The notes beneath the pieces were generated by a model. It was not told the DNA's origin, did no database searches, and was given only the letters and a program-made list of their open reading frames with translations. A stretch of DNA of 64,000 nucleotides from Polytrichum commune. Lineage: Eukaryota > Streptophyta > Polytrichopsida > Polytrichales > Polytrichaceae. Both the position numbers and the translations under genes were made by a program. Shown here one piece after another: positions 22,666 through 33,573 of this stretch. The stretch covers positions 10,850,001 to 10,914,000 of the forward strand of contig OX485803.1 of NCBI GenBank assembly GCA_950295325.1. Reading direction: 5' to 3'. How positions within the stretch are numbered: position 1 is the first letter of the stretch; the number at the start of each line of letters is the position of its first letter.

Positions 22666-25600
22666 CTATTGTTGCTGTTCATATATCTGCATGTATGTTT
22701 CTGAAAGAGCCACCATCTGAGGCAATGTCTCATCCACGTGAAGGTCTTGCATCTCATACCTGAAAACAGCACATGCTATCATTAGAAACAGCAGCCACTA
22801 ATGTACATAGAACAAAGATTGCACTGTGTCGGCACAACTTTTTCCTCCACAGCCATGGCCCTACACTTGCTCTCTAGTGCTCAAGCCAACCACGTCTATG
22901 AACTGCAATGAAAGTCTAGAAGAGCATTTACAAAGAATAGTGTGAAAAACACTCCTATACCTGGAAATATGTGAAACAAAACAACATGAATTAATGCACT
23001 TACCACATCTCATCAGATCTGCGTTGTACAAAAACCCTATATGAGCCCTCTCCAGGTTTCCCATCATGAACAAGGTTTGCAATCAGATCATATTTCGTCT
23101 TTTGCTTCTCTCCATCTTTTGATGCTGGCAGAGGGATGTAGTCTTTCAGCTCCAGATTCTTGACAGGAAAGTTCACTGTTTTCAAAATATAGCAGGCACT
23201 GGTCATTAATTTTACAACCACAACTACAAAAGCGCACAGTAATCAATTAAACAATTGTTGCAGTGGCTCACTTCAATAAAAATGCCAAGTAAATCTGAAA
23301 TGGTAAAAACGCAACCCTCCTGGGAAAGTTCTCAAAGATGGGGTGTAGTATATACACTACAGAACAAACAGAACACCAGAGAAATAAGACAATCTACAAT
23401 AAGCATATCAGCAGATTGAAGGCCACAGCACGAATGCTCACCCAGTGTAGGATTTTTTTCCACAAAGAAGTTATTTTTCGTAAAGCGTCGCATGTGCAAA
23501 ATTATGTAATGGGGCAACCGAGTGATTTCATAACGCATTCGAGCAAGCTGGGGCCTCACAACTTCAGTTACCATTTCTCCATCAAACTTTTTCAATATAT
23601 TGAAAAGAGGAATCTGCTCAATAGAAAGACAACCAAGCATCTCATTAAAGACAGGTTTGATGTAGAGAACAAACAAGAACCTTGTCATGTTCTTTCTCCA
23701 GACATCAATCATATGAGATGCACTCAAACTGTAAGTAAGAAGGGCCCTGGAGTGTATTGCAGGATACCCATATGACCTTGAATTGAGGGAAATGTTAAAT
23801 ACGGATCTCCAACCTGACAGTTGTGAAGACTATATTATGCAACTCAAACTACAACACATGAGCATCAAGGATTGATATGAAGACTTCTCACTGACTGAAG
23901 CTTGGTACTAATCACACAACCTTACCACATACTTTACAAAACAAGAGCTACCATACAAGACTCGGGAATTAGGGAAGTCACCTGAGGAATAATGTTTTTC
24001 TCCATAACATCCTTGAAAAGTGGAGGTGGGGGCAAATCAAGTCCCAGCATGAGAAAAGGCATTTGACTCACTTCTCTCTCTAAAGTTCTGGTATCCACCT
24101 TCTCCTCTTCATCTGCCAGTACATCTCCCTCATCACGTTTCCCAGCCAGCCTCCTCTTCTGAGTTTCCTTTGTAACCTTTAGCTCTCCCTGAACAAGTAC
24201 CCTGTATTAATGTCCAGCAGATGCAGGCACAGGAACAGGAGCAATTACAGACAGTTTCAACCTGACAAGCACCTACATAACAACTGTATTGACTCTTCCT
24301 GACAAGATTTACATGGACTTGCCTGCAAAGCATGTCCTCCAAAACTATTGGAAGGAATAGAAAAATCATTTGCAGAACATAAACGATGACAAATACCCTG
24401 TTCACATAGAATACCTGAAAGCATTTGTAAATAATGCTGCTGTTTGATTTCTTTGTGCCCCCAAGATCTGCATGAAGAGTGTTGAGGAGCCATGATATGA
24501 ACTCCACAGGATCAGACTGTACCCCAATTCGAAATCTCTTTTTACTTGCTACCATCACTGCCTGTAGAAACTCATGGGGACTGACCTGCCAACACCATAA
24601 TATGCTCAGAATTATATTTATAAGTATCTAATCAATAAACATACAACAAGTGAACAGGCTTAACAAGTGCAAAGAAAAATTGAAAAGGACATCCTCTTTG
24701 AGATTATTTTAAGAAGCTGGTGGTGACAATGTGAAAGAGTCAACTATAAAATTCAAAATTAACCTTTACAGACTCTTGTTAAAAACCCATCAAAGTCTGA
24801 ATCAAACCTACATAACCATTGCAAGTGATAATTATCAGATTACCTGGCCCTTGAAGTTCTTCAGATGCCAAATCTTCCTTGTGAGTTCCCCAAAGCGTTG
24901 AACCAAAGGGGACTTGCATGTTTTGTAATTCTCAGGAATCAAGAAAAAGTCCCTCAATGGAGTAACTCGCATCAGTGACTGTATTGTAACATTTACAAAA
25001 TCATTCTCTTTGATATTATTGATTCCAACCTGCAACAGTGTCAGCACTTGAAATCAGGCACAACAGGTGCAAGGTTAACAAGAGTTCCTTAATTATCCAA
25101 CAAGTGCACACAACAAGTGAAAGCAAAATCATCAATTTGTTGATATTCTAAAGTAGCTACATTTGCAAACGTTGTATATTCATAACAACAGTTGTTTACC
25201 ACAGGAAAGCAGAAAAATACACTTTCAACTGAAAAGATCCACTAACCATTCCAGGTAGATAATCTGAGCCATCTAATGCCCGTGACCACTGTTTGATCTT
25301 ATCCAATTGCTCCACTTGTGCTCTTGTGAACCTAACAATATACAAAACAATCCCTTGCTCATCAGACAGTCGGCAACAAATCCACAAATCTTGATCTATC
25401 AAAAATAGGTACTGTGAACTTCTAAAACATCATTGATACATATTAAAACCAACTCACGATACATGCACACCCAACCATGATACTACAGGCTAAAAGAAAT
25501 CAAAGAGCTATCTCATATAACAATACATACTCTAATGAGAGATCTGCAGGGATCCACAAAAGAATAGCACAACCCACCACAAAACTCATTGTTAAGAGAC

Positions 25601-28600
25601 TGTAATATAGAAACTAATCATAAAAATATTGGGCACTCTTGAGATGCAGACTGCAAGGCTTGGCAGTGCAACATAGAGGAACTCATTTTTTTCTGTGCCT
25701 ATCACACACAAGGTGTGCCGCGTTGAAACCTCTCTCGCGGAATACCACGTTGCCCCAATCCACAAGGGGTCAACGCTCGGCCTAAGGCAGGGGTCTAAAT
25801 CAACTGACATTGGAATCCAATGCCATTTAAACGTAGACACTCTACATGGAAAAAAAACTTGAGGGGTGCATCCAAAGATATTCCAAAAGCACAATCAGAG
25901 ATAATACTTTGACTACTGTCCTATAATTACTTCTAGAATTTGACAAACAACAAATATAGGGCCACTCCTTGGTGCAATCTGCAAATCTCCAAGAGTGCAA
26001 CCTACAGAGTACCCTCAATTGTTCTGTGCCTATCACACACAAGGTGTGCCGCGTTAAAACCTCTCCCGCGGAATACCACGTTGCCCCATTCCTTAAGGGG
26101 ACACCGCTCGGCCTAAGGCAGTACACATTTCTCCAAATCTAAAAAACGTTTCATGCCAAAACCAAAGAAACTAGAGCTCTACATGCACTACAATCCTTCA
26201 GAGTCAACCAGAGTGATGGATGACAAAGCAAGCACTTGGGAATTTAGGCCTTCCCTCTGTCATAATATCTAAGACAATACCTATAATGTAGTGCCACTCC
26301 TAGGTGCAACCTGCATAGCTCCAACAGTGCAACCTCCAGAGAACTCACTTAATGTGTGCCTATCACACACAAGGTGTGCCGCGTTGAAACCTCTCTCGCG
26401 GAATACCGCGTTGCCTCAGTTCTCAAGGGGACAACGCTCGGCCTAAGGCACTATAGATTCACTTATTGCAAAAAACCAGCTCCCATAAAGCCTTGGTTAA
26501 GAACTCTAGAATCAAAACAAGATGGAAAGAATTGCGGTGAAGTACAAAGTTTGCCTAGAGCAAGGGAAATACATACCTAGGGTTCAAAACATATCGAATG
26601 TCATCTAGTGAAGGGTCATTCACTTCATAGCCATCTGGAAGGCAGTAAACCTTCTCTGTGTGCAGATTAATGAAGACATGGTGACCAGCCTCAAGACTGT
26701 GTGTGTAGGCATGTGACTTCCGTCCACGTCCTTGAAAGTATTTTCCACACACAAGGCATGCATACACATTCAGATTGGAAAGTGACACTGAGCAAAATTT
26801 CTCGAAGTCAAAGTCCAGAACCTGGAAAACACAGCCAAAAGTAAGTACTCAAGAAGTTGTTACATGTCTGCTTACTTCCTGTCTGCTGCCTCTTTCTAGA
26901 AATTGCCATAAGTGTATGAATACTACCCACCCAAAGGACATCTTCTGTGTTATCAAAACACTTCATGATTACTTACATTTTAGAAACCACCTACATTGTC
27001 ATTCCTTGAGAAAATCTCCATGGTCCAGAAAGGCCGGAATCACTTCCCCTAAATATCACTAGAACCTACAGTAGATATCCTGGACAGTTACTAGCAGATA
27101 AGAAGAGTATCGAATCTAGAGATTTCTATCGCTTCAAAAGTAAAGTGCCGGTTCTTTATTCCTCAGAGAAGAAGAATTTCGGCCAACAATAAAATCGGCT
27201 GTTTCCATCCTGAACATAACTTCAGAGAGAGCTTTTGGATGTGAAATTGAACTACCCATTACGATGAGGTAACTTGTAGGAGACAGCAACACATTTACAT
27301 ATTTGACAGGTAGACTTCAGAGCAGCAGATAACTGTGTGTACTGTCCACATGGGAACAAACCATAAACTTTAACATTGCAATCCAACAGAATCGAGGGCC
27401 TCAACCGCCTGAGACCCCAGTGTCACGATAAAAGCAAAGCTCAACGCAGTAATTAGGGTTTAGAGAATAGTGTGTCCAAGGTTCGAGCAAGCTTGCACCA
27501 ATCCAATACTTTATCTCTAGCACCTTCTGAGGCAAAATAACTGTAATACCTCGCCCTGTCCAGCTCCTAACAACCAAAAATTTCTCGAGCTCAAGCTCCA
27601 TAAGGTAGACTGTTGTTAATCCAACACGCCCAAAATGTGGACACCTACATTTGAGTGGTGTGTGTTAAGGTGTGGATGTAATAATGGACTCCCAAAAGAC
27701 ATGTCTTTGAGAAAGAGTGAACTGCATGCTCAAATTTTGTTAACCTTTCTAGGCTCAACAGTCAACTTAATTTGGGGAGGCCTATATGACCAGTTCATAA
27801 GCTCACGAATCTTCACTTTGATGCTAACTAAGGTGTTCATATGAGCTCCATAAATTATGAGGAAGATGGGCGCGATTTGGATTTGCTAATCATCTCACTC
27901 TAAATGCCATGTTTCGTTATCTATGAGATCTGGGTGCAGAGCTAAAAGTGACGATTTAAGCCTTAGGGTTTAGACAATATTGTGTCCAATGTTCGAGCAA
28001 GCTCAAACCAATCCAATACTTTTATCTTCAAGGTATGCAGACCTGCCTTGGTTACTTTTATTAATCAGACAGCTATGATTGAGTGCTGTATGGTTACGTG
28101 CGCATCTAAAACCGGAAACCAAAAGGGCATGTGTTAATACGAGATTGGACTACATGCTCAAAATTTGTATACCATTCTAGACACATTAGTCAACAGAATT
28201 GGGGGGGGACCTATATGACCAAATTAATCACAAATCTACACTTTGATAATGAATAAGACATTCCTATGAGCTCCAATATTATGAGTAAAATGGCTGCAGC
28301 CACAATATGGATTTGTCAATGATCTCGCACTAATTAGTGCGTGTTCCATATCCTGCGAGAAGTGGGTACAGAGCTTAAACTGCCCACTTAAGGACCGTTT
28401 TCCTTTAGGTTTAAGCAACAGGGTGTCCAAGGTTCGAGCAAGCGCGAACCAATCGAATAAACTTATCTCTAGCGCCTTCTGAGACAAAACAACTGCAATG
28501 CCGTGCCCTGTCCAGCTCCTAACAACCGAGACCTCTCTCGAGCTCGAGCTCCACAGTATCCAGATTGAACCACAGAATTGTATGAGCATTGGATAAAATC

Positions 28601-29001
28601 GATCAGAATACAAGGAAAGCTTCACGTACCTGTCTGTTCACAGTATCCAGATAGGGACAATCCTTGCGGACCTCAGTGTCGCGACGAAAAGCCGCCCGCG
28701 ACCGCTCCAGCTCCTCATCGCTCTCGTACTCGTACACCTTCTCCTTCTCCTTCTCTTTCAACTTCTCTTCCTCCTCCTCCTCCTCTTCCCCGTAGGACAC
28801 AAGGTTGGACAGGACGCCCTCCTTGGGAGAATCGGGGATTTTGAACTTCTTTCGGATGCCATTCAGGTCGCCGTTGGTGCGATCCTCGGGATCCAGTGGC
28901 ACTTGCCTGGCTGCGGGCGCCTCGTCGTCGTCGTCTTCCCGGTCGCGCTTCATTTGAAACCCTGGGTGAGGAGGCTCCGGAGGTGCTAGAGCGATGGACA
29001 T
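22666..29001 (-). CDS. USP39: U4/U6.U5 tri-snRNP protein USP39/SAD1, nine exons, 567 aa
   Basis: An inactive ubiquitin-protease-like splicing factor. Family members bring the U4/U6.U5 tri-snRNP to the spliceosome in the nucleus. Exons read on the minus strand: 28630-29001, 26577-26821, 25247-25331, 24844-25029, 24415-24585, 23982-24188, 23442-23613, 23004-23175, 22666-22759. All junctions are GT-AG, phases agree, and the sum is 568 codons including TAG; human USP39 is about 565 residues. Residues 1-110 are acidic and charged, with poly-Glu. The UBP zinc finger uses C134, C146, C149, H161 and H165 (ACLVCGKYFQGRG). The USP fold follows, but the catalytic Cys position is Asp244 (NNIKENDFVN) and the His-box His is Ser (EGSYRVF), as in other USP39 proteins, so it is expected to be catalytically dead. 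Intron 2 carries three snoRNA-like units and intron 1 repeats. AAACCCTA motifs near 29006 and 29042 resemble plant telo boxes. Confidence 0.93.
25623..25790 (-). ncRNA. Candidate box H/ACA snoRNA, intronic copy 1
   Basis: A 168-nt unit in intron 2 of USP39, sense to the host gene. Hairpin 1 is closed by TGCCT/AGGCA and contains GCG-TTG paired with CAACGC, a CCCC/GGGG stem and a CGTGG-TATT-CCGCG stem. AGAAAA follows as an H-box (ANANNA) match. Hairpin 2 contains TGCACTGC paired with GCAG-TC-TGCA. The 3' end is ATA plus TTT, a box ACA variant exactly 3 nt from the proposed end. A tRNA-derived SINE is the main alternative, because TTAGGCCGAGCG resembles a tRNA box A. Confidence 0.55.
25952..26121 (-). 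ncRNA. Candidate box H/ACA snoRNA, intronic copy 2
   Basis: A 170-nt unit homologous to the other two. Hairpin 1 is closed by TGCCT/AGGCA; the H box is AGAACA. In hairpin 2, GGG/CCC and ACTC/GAGT close the lower stem and TGCA pairs with TGCA. The end is ATA plus TTT. Some stem positions differ from copy 1 (GCGGTG where copies 1 and 3 have GCGTTG), which weakens one stem here. Confidence 0.55.
26284..26452 (-). ncRNA. Candidate box H/ACA snoRNA, intronic copy 3
   Basis: A 169-nt unit. Hairpin 1 is closed by GTGCCT/AGGCAC; it has a perfect CGCGG-TATT-CCGCG stem, where copies 1 and 2 have CGTGG with a G-U pair. The H box is ACATTA. Hairpin 2 has AGTG/CACT at the base and GG-TGCACTG paired with CAG-TGCACC. 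The end is a canonical ACA plus TTA. It has the best match to the box rules of the three. Confidence 0.6.
27456..27600 (-). repeat. USP39 intron 1 repeat, copy I
   Basis: A 145-bp unit shared with 28407-28553 and, partly, 27965-28032. Common landmarks on the plus strand are GTGTCCAAGGTTCGAGCAAGC, TTATCTCTAGC, CCTTCTGAG and CCTGTCCAGCTCCTAACAAC. In each copy the GGTTCGAGC segment can pair with a downstream segment, and the changes keep partial pairing. Confidence 0.6.
27965..28032 (-). repeat. USP39 intron 1 repeat, copy II (partial)
   Basis: It holds only the GTGTCCAATGTTCGAGCAAG and CCAATCCAATACTTTTATCT part of the unit. On the minus strand GTTTGAG-CTTG-CTCGAAC makes a 7-bp hairpin. Confidence 0.5.
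28407..28553 (-). repeat. USP39 intron 1 repeat, copy III
   Basis: A full copy. On the minus strand GGTTCG and CGAACC pair perfectly, and AGATAA (an H-box-like motif) lies just upstream of the hairpin. Directly beside it, CACAGTATCCAGAT repeats a 14-nt stretch of exon 1 (28636-28649), a small duplication at the exon 1 boundary. Confidence 0.6.
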
Positions 29002-29099
29002 GGGAAAACCCTATGTGCTCCGATGCGCGATGGAGAGCTTCAAACCCTAAAATCCCTTGGCACTGAATATAAAGTTAGAGTGAGGGTTACAAGCTCAAG

Positions 29100-32000
29100 T
29101 CTTCCCCCACCCATCACCTGGATTCCGGCCTCCACATTTACTTTTAAGGTATGTGGGTGTTATTTGGTTCGTTTTCCATGTGTTCCAACTTCTACTGATT
29201 AGATTTACACAACAAAACTCGTGTTGCATTAGAAGATCCACGACGAAACGTATGCAAAAATCGGTTTGAAGATCAAATCCTCCTTGAATTACTATTGGTT
29301 ATTGGAGGCGCATGTTTGTCGATTTCTTTATTGGACATGTAGGTTCTTCCAATTGTGTTCACTACTGAGTGTAGAGTAGTTATTAATCTTTGAAGATGTA
29401 GTCCAGTCACTTTTGAACATGTGTCTTTATGATGTTAGTTCCTTGATCTTCATTGGACCATGTACCATTTAAATATAGGGGTTTAATAAAGAAACAAGCC
29501 ACTCAAGACCCATCTACTTTACTTAAGGGCATGTTTACGCTAGGGTCGAGGACTGAAGAAACTCTAAAAATGAAATGAAATTCATTTTAAAGTTTGGGAA
29601 GTCGAAAGGCTTATGGGACTAACAGTATATGAGGATGGTGTCAAATTGGCTAATTCCTTAGAGTGGGGAGTGTGGTTGCCTTTGTGAGGTAGAAGCTAAT
29701 ATCCACTTGATGGTCCACTTAAAAGAAAGACTCAAGACTCCCAAATACTACATTCTCAAATAATGATTAAAACTTAACTCTAATGGAGTTATACAGGGAC
29801 ACTTCAACACGTAGTGTGCCTTGTTTTCAATTACATTAGAAGAGCATAAATGGCATAGTCTATCACCTCTAAAGATTGAGATAGTTGATCATCATCTAGT
29901 TTCAATATCAAGTATGTGATTTAAGGTGTGGTCAGTAGCAATGAGTGGTCTTATTGGTTCAGAGCAAAAATTTGGGACCCAAGGAGTTTACATTAGGTCG
30001 AGGTCCAAGGTATGAAAAAATGAAGTGGCGTTAACGTGGCATCACTATTCTACCAAATTTTATTGGTCCTCATCCAAGAAATTAAAATGAAATTCATGTT
30101 TATCACAAATATTTGAAGTGTTTATGGCAATGATAAGAATGATAAATATGGGAGGATTAAAAGCATTTTTACCCAAGATCTTGGATACAAGTGAGTATGA
30201 CATATCATCTGACTCTAGCAATGACTATGATGATGTACTACATACATGAGGTAAGGGAGTAGGCCTACTACATTTACTCATCTCAAATGGCCACCTATAT
30301 ATTGAAGGTGTGTGGTTAGGTTGAGAATGGACATCAAAAACATGTGTTTTCAAAATAGATTAGACTATGTGCTCAAAATTTATCAACCATTCTAGACTCA
30401 AATAGTCAATAAAATTGGGGGACCTTAATGAAAATTTTACAAGGAATAGAAACGTCACTTTGACAATGGGCAAGGAATCATATGAGATCTTACAAGTATA
30501 GTTATTAAAATAAACTAAGGAAACAAAAGAAAAAAGATAAAGTGGCTACATACACTACTTGCATTTGGTAATCATCTCAAACTAACTGTGTAGTTCACAT
30601 CCTACAGAAAAATGAGTGCAAAGCTAAAAATGTCCGTGTAAGGGCCTCCTACCTTATTTACCAAGTGTGAGCACATTTAACTTCTTGCCTAAAATAAATC
30701 ATATTTATAGATTTGCATGGACATGAACATTGTTTGGCTTCTCTTTGATATTTTCTTCCAATTTATTATGTTTTCCCAAGACCCACATAAGATATTCAAC
30801 CCAAGATTTTGACATTCCATCATATGCAAAGGCACACACTACCTATGATGCATAAGATGGTCTACATGGAGGTTGAAGAGGTATGCAACTCTCCTTGAGA
30901 TTATTTGTATGCAATCATAATATTAGAGTATTCACATTGTATAACTTCAATGTAGGGTTTTTGTGTTGGTAAACCCATGAAGAATTTTGTCTATGTGCGT
31001 GTTTTTGAATAAAGAGCATTGAAGTCCCGGTGGCATTATTCTTTCCATTAAACATCATATTTTCATCTCAATCATCTTCAATCACTTGCTTGTGGCTTAT
31101 TTGATTGTGTGCAAATTTATTTAGGGCAAGATGAAAGGTTTTTGGCCCCCCATGACAAATTTGGTTAAGACAATTGAGTAACACGTGAATGTTTGGGAAT
31201 GTGTTGCACCTCCAAACCCATAGTGATAGGACTTTGCTTGTGCTCATGCATCAATTTCTCTTAGTTGAACATGATAATCTAGGGTTTGTTTTGGACACCA
31301 CTTATAATCACCGCTTTGAGCATTCATAGGTTATTCATTTGATGTCCAAAAAGTGACATGATAAAGTGTGTTGAAATCCTTTGATAATCAACAACAAGTG
31401 CCAACAAGTATTAAACATTAACATTCATACTCAAATCCTTTATTTGGATGTTTTTAGATGCAATTAGGGCAAGGCCACTTGTTATGCAATTGCAATATGA
31501 AACTCCTATGCTAGTTGCCATGTAGTGCAAGTCTATTTGACTAAAAACATACTACATACCACAAATCGATGGGAGTTGGAATGTCAAAATTGAGGTAATA
31601 AGCTACCAATAGTTTGTTAGTCGTTGAATCACCCACGAATATGCAAAATTTGTGGGTACAAAAGCCTGCCACCTTGCTTGCGTACAAATATCTATTTGAA
31701 TTTGACAATGTTGAATATGCTTAATAAGTTACTAAGTCCTACTAATTTTGTTAGTATGCAAATCCACGGCGATTGGCTTTGCTCTTGCTGTGCATAGTTT
31801 GTTATGTGCTAGATAATGTTTATTGTATGGACTTTATCAAGTGGCATGTGATCATGAGCTAGATCCAAATGGCCATTATCTAACTTAATCTCCATTAGGT
31901 TGAAAATATGCACATCATTTGAAACTTTTTAAATCAATCCTTTGGACCGCATGGCATCTTCTCAATGCATCAGATCTACATGAATTTGTGATTCGCCCCC

Positions 32001-32285
32001 AAAAATTTCAAGTAGAGGGCACAACCCCTACTTGATAGAAATCACATATAAAATATTGGCATATGGTTGGACCCGGTTGAGCGGCAAGGAACTGGAAGTC
32101 GAATCCACCCAATGGCCATAATAAATCATTATTTTCATCATAAGGACACTATGCAATCAATGAAAGATTTGTAGGCAATTTGTTGGATCACATAACATTT
32201 TATAAATGAGGTAGATGTGCTTGATTGTGTGGTTCACCCTAAGAAATTTGGGGTGAAGGGCATAATCTCAACATTCCACTATGTG
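29100..32285. other. Intergenic dispersed repeats between USP39 and ACX3
   Basis: No gene is supported. It holds a partial R1 (about 29330-29530), a paralogue of the 10340-10760 repeat (29550-29960) and a reversed R1 (30290-30650). The stretch 30650-32280 is AT-rich with no structure I recognise. Confidence 0.4.
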
Positions 32286-32290
32286 GTTTA

Positions 32291-32573
32291 AGGGCCACTT
32301 CACATACGAGCCAAGGGTTGCGATCCATGTAAATGTGAGGGCCCTTGACTCTCATCCAAAGGCCGTACTAGATGTCTACGACCTTTGATTGTAACATGGT
32401 ATGCCATGTAGGTATCCATGTAGACATTTCAACCATTATAATATATTTGGACCCTCAGGGCTTCACTTTCTAGTGTGAAGTGAACTTGGATAGTCTCATC
32501 ATTTTCATCTAACTTAACAAGAGATCCTAGAATGCAATAATCATGGGCCTTCAGTCTCGTGTGTGCAATGGCC
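32291..32573. mobile_element. Tourist-like MITE, copy 2 (short form)
   Basis: Ends AGGGCCACTTCACATACGAG and CTCGTGTGTGCAATGGCC are imperfect inverted repeats flanked by TTA/TTA (32288-32290 and 32574-32576). It shares CCCTTGACTCTCATCCAAAG with the 604-bp copy at 9672-10275, of which it is an internally shortened form. Confidence 0.6.
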
Positions 32574-33475
32574 TTAACATGTTCTGTCCCAATCCCATTG
32601 CCCCTTGTGGTCCCCCCACCTTCCTAGAACAGTGGACCAAGGTGGAGAATGGTAAGGCGACAATTATGACTACCACCATCACCATCGATTGTCCATTGTA
32701 TATTAGACCAGTTGGGTCCATGTCATCACATCCCCTTGCCCATGTGCATATGACACATCATTTCTCCCACCAATCTGGAACAATGGAGAACGGCATTGTG
32801 ACGCCACCACCACCACCATATTGTCCATTGTAGATAGATAGCATAAATGTTGAAATTTTGCAAACCGTTGAAAAAATTTATAGTTAGCTCATATGACATG
32901 TTATAAGCAAGGTGTACTATGTGCTCAATTTTACGATTTACCCTAAGAAGCTTTGGGTGGAGGGTATAATCTTCTCCCCCTAAAAGTTATCTACCTAATT
33001 ATACTCAAAGTTCATAAACACGATCCCAACGATGTTCCCTCCGAACGTGTGGGGCCCACCACGAGGCGTGGGGCAACTTAGGAGAACCATGTCGACGCTG
33101 CTCCGAAACTTTTTGTGGGGACATGTTTGTGGGTCCATTTCCCACGTGGTCGTCGAGGTAGTTGGGAAGTCAAAATCCTGGAGGAAAAAAGTAGGTAGAA
33201 GCGGAATGATCATCAGCTCCGCAACAATTGCGTCTGAAGGAAGTTGTTAACAGATCAGAAGAGATTCAAGAGAAGCAATAGGATGAGGCATCCACCGTTC
33301 TGAGACCGGAATGATCGCGTAAAGAGGTGCCCACATGCTCAAAGAGTTATATACAAAAACTTGGGTTGTAGATGATGTTTCTGGATAGCTAACATCACAA
33401 AGTTGCATATATACAAAGCAAGTCCCCCCAATTCAATTCAGATTACTCATTTGCACTGTGTAAGCTTCGGAGTCT

Positions 33476-33494
33476 AGACAGACAGACAGACAGA
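33476..33494. repeat. (GACA)n microsatellite upstream of ACX3
   Basis: Four to five GACA units about 85 bp before the ACX3 start codon, probably in its 5' leader. Confidence 0.8.
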
Positions 33495-33573
33495 GCCAAT
33501 TTCTTGGGATTGCTTCGCAAGTTGGAGGCAGGAGTTCGGTGGGAGGGGTTTTTTGAGGGTTGTTGCAGAAGAC

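Noticed and set aside
23332-23775. Long overlapping frames on both strands in this interval.
   Set aside because: The minus-strand frame is the seventh USP39 exon read through into introns; the plus-strand frame is its shadow.
25623-26452. Reading the three intron units as true tRNA genes.
   Set aside because: There is a box A-like segment but no acceptable box B (GGTTCGANTCC) or cloverleaf with a 7-bp acceptor stem; the two-hairpin layout fits better.
27401-27601. Minus-strand frame starting MELELEKFLVVRSW in USP39 intron 1.
   Set aside because: The related copy at 28407-28553 does not keep the same frame usefully, and the sequence is a non-coding repeat.
33553-33573. Longer N-terminus for ACX3 starting seven codons upstream.
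   Set aside because: That start is TTG; the first ATG in frame is 33574 and gives the expected length and signal position.
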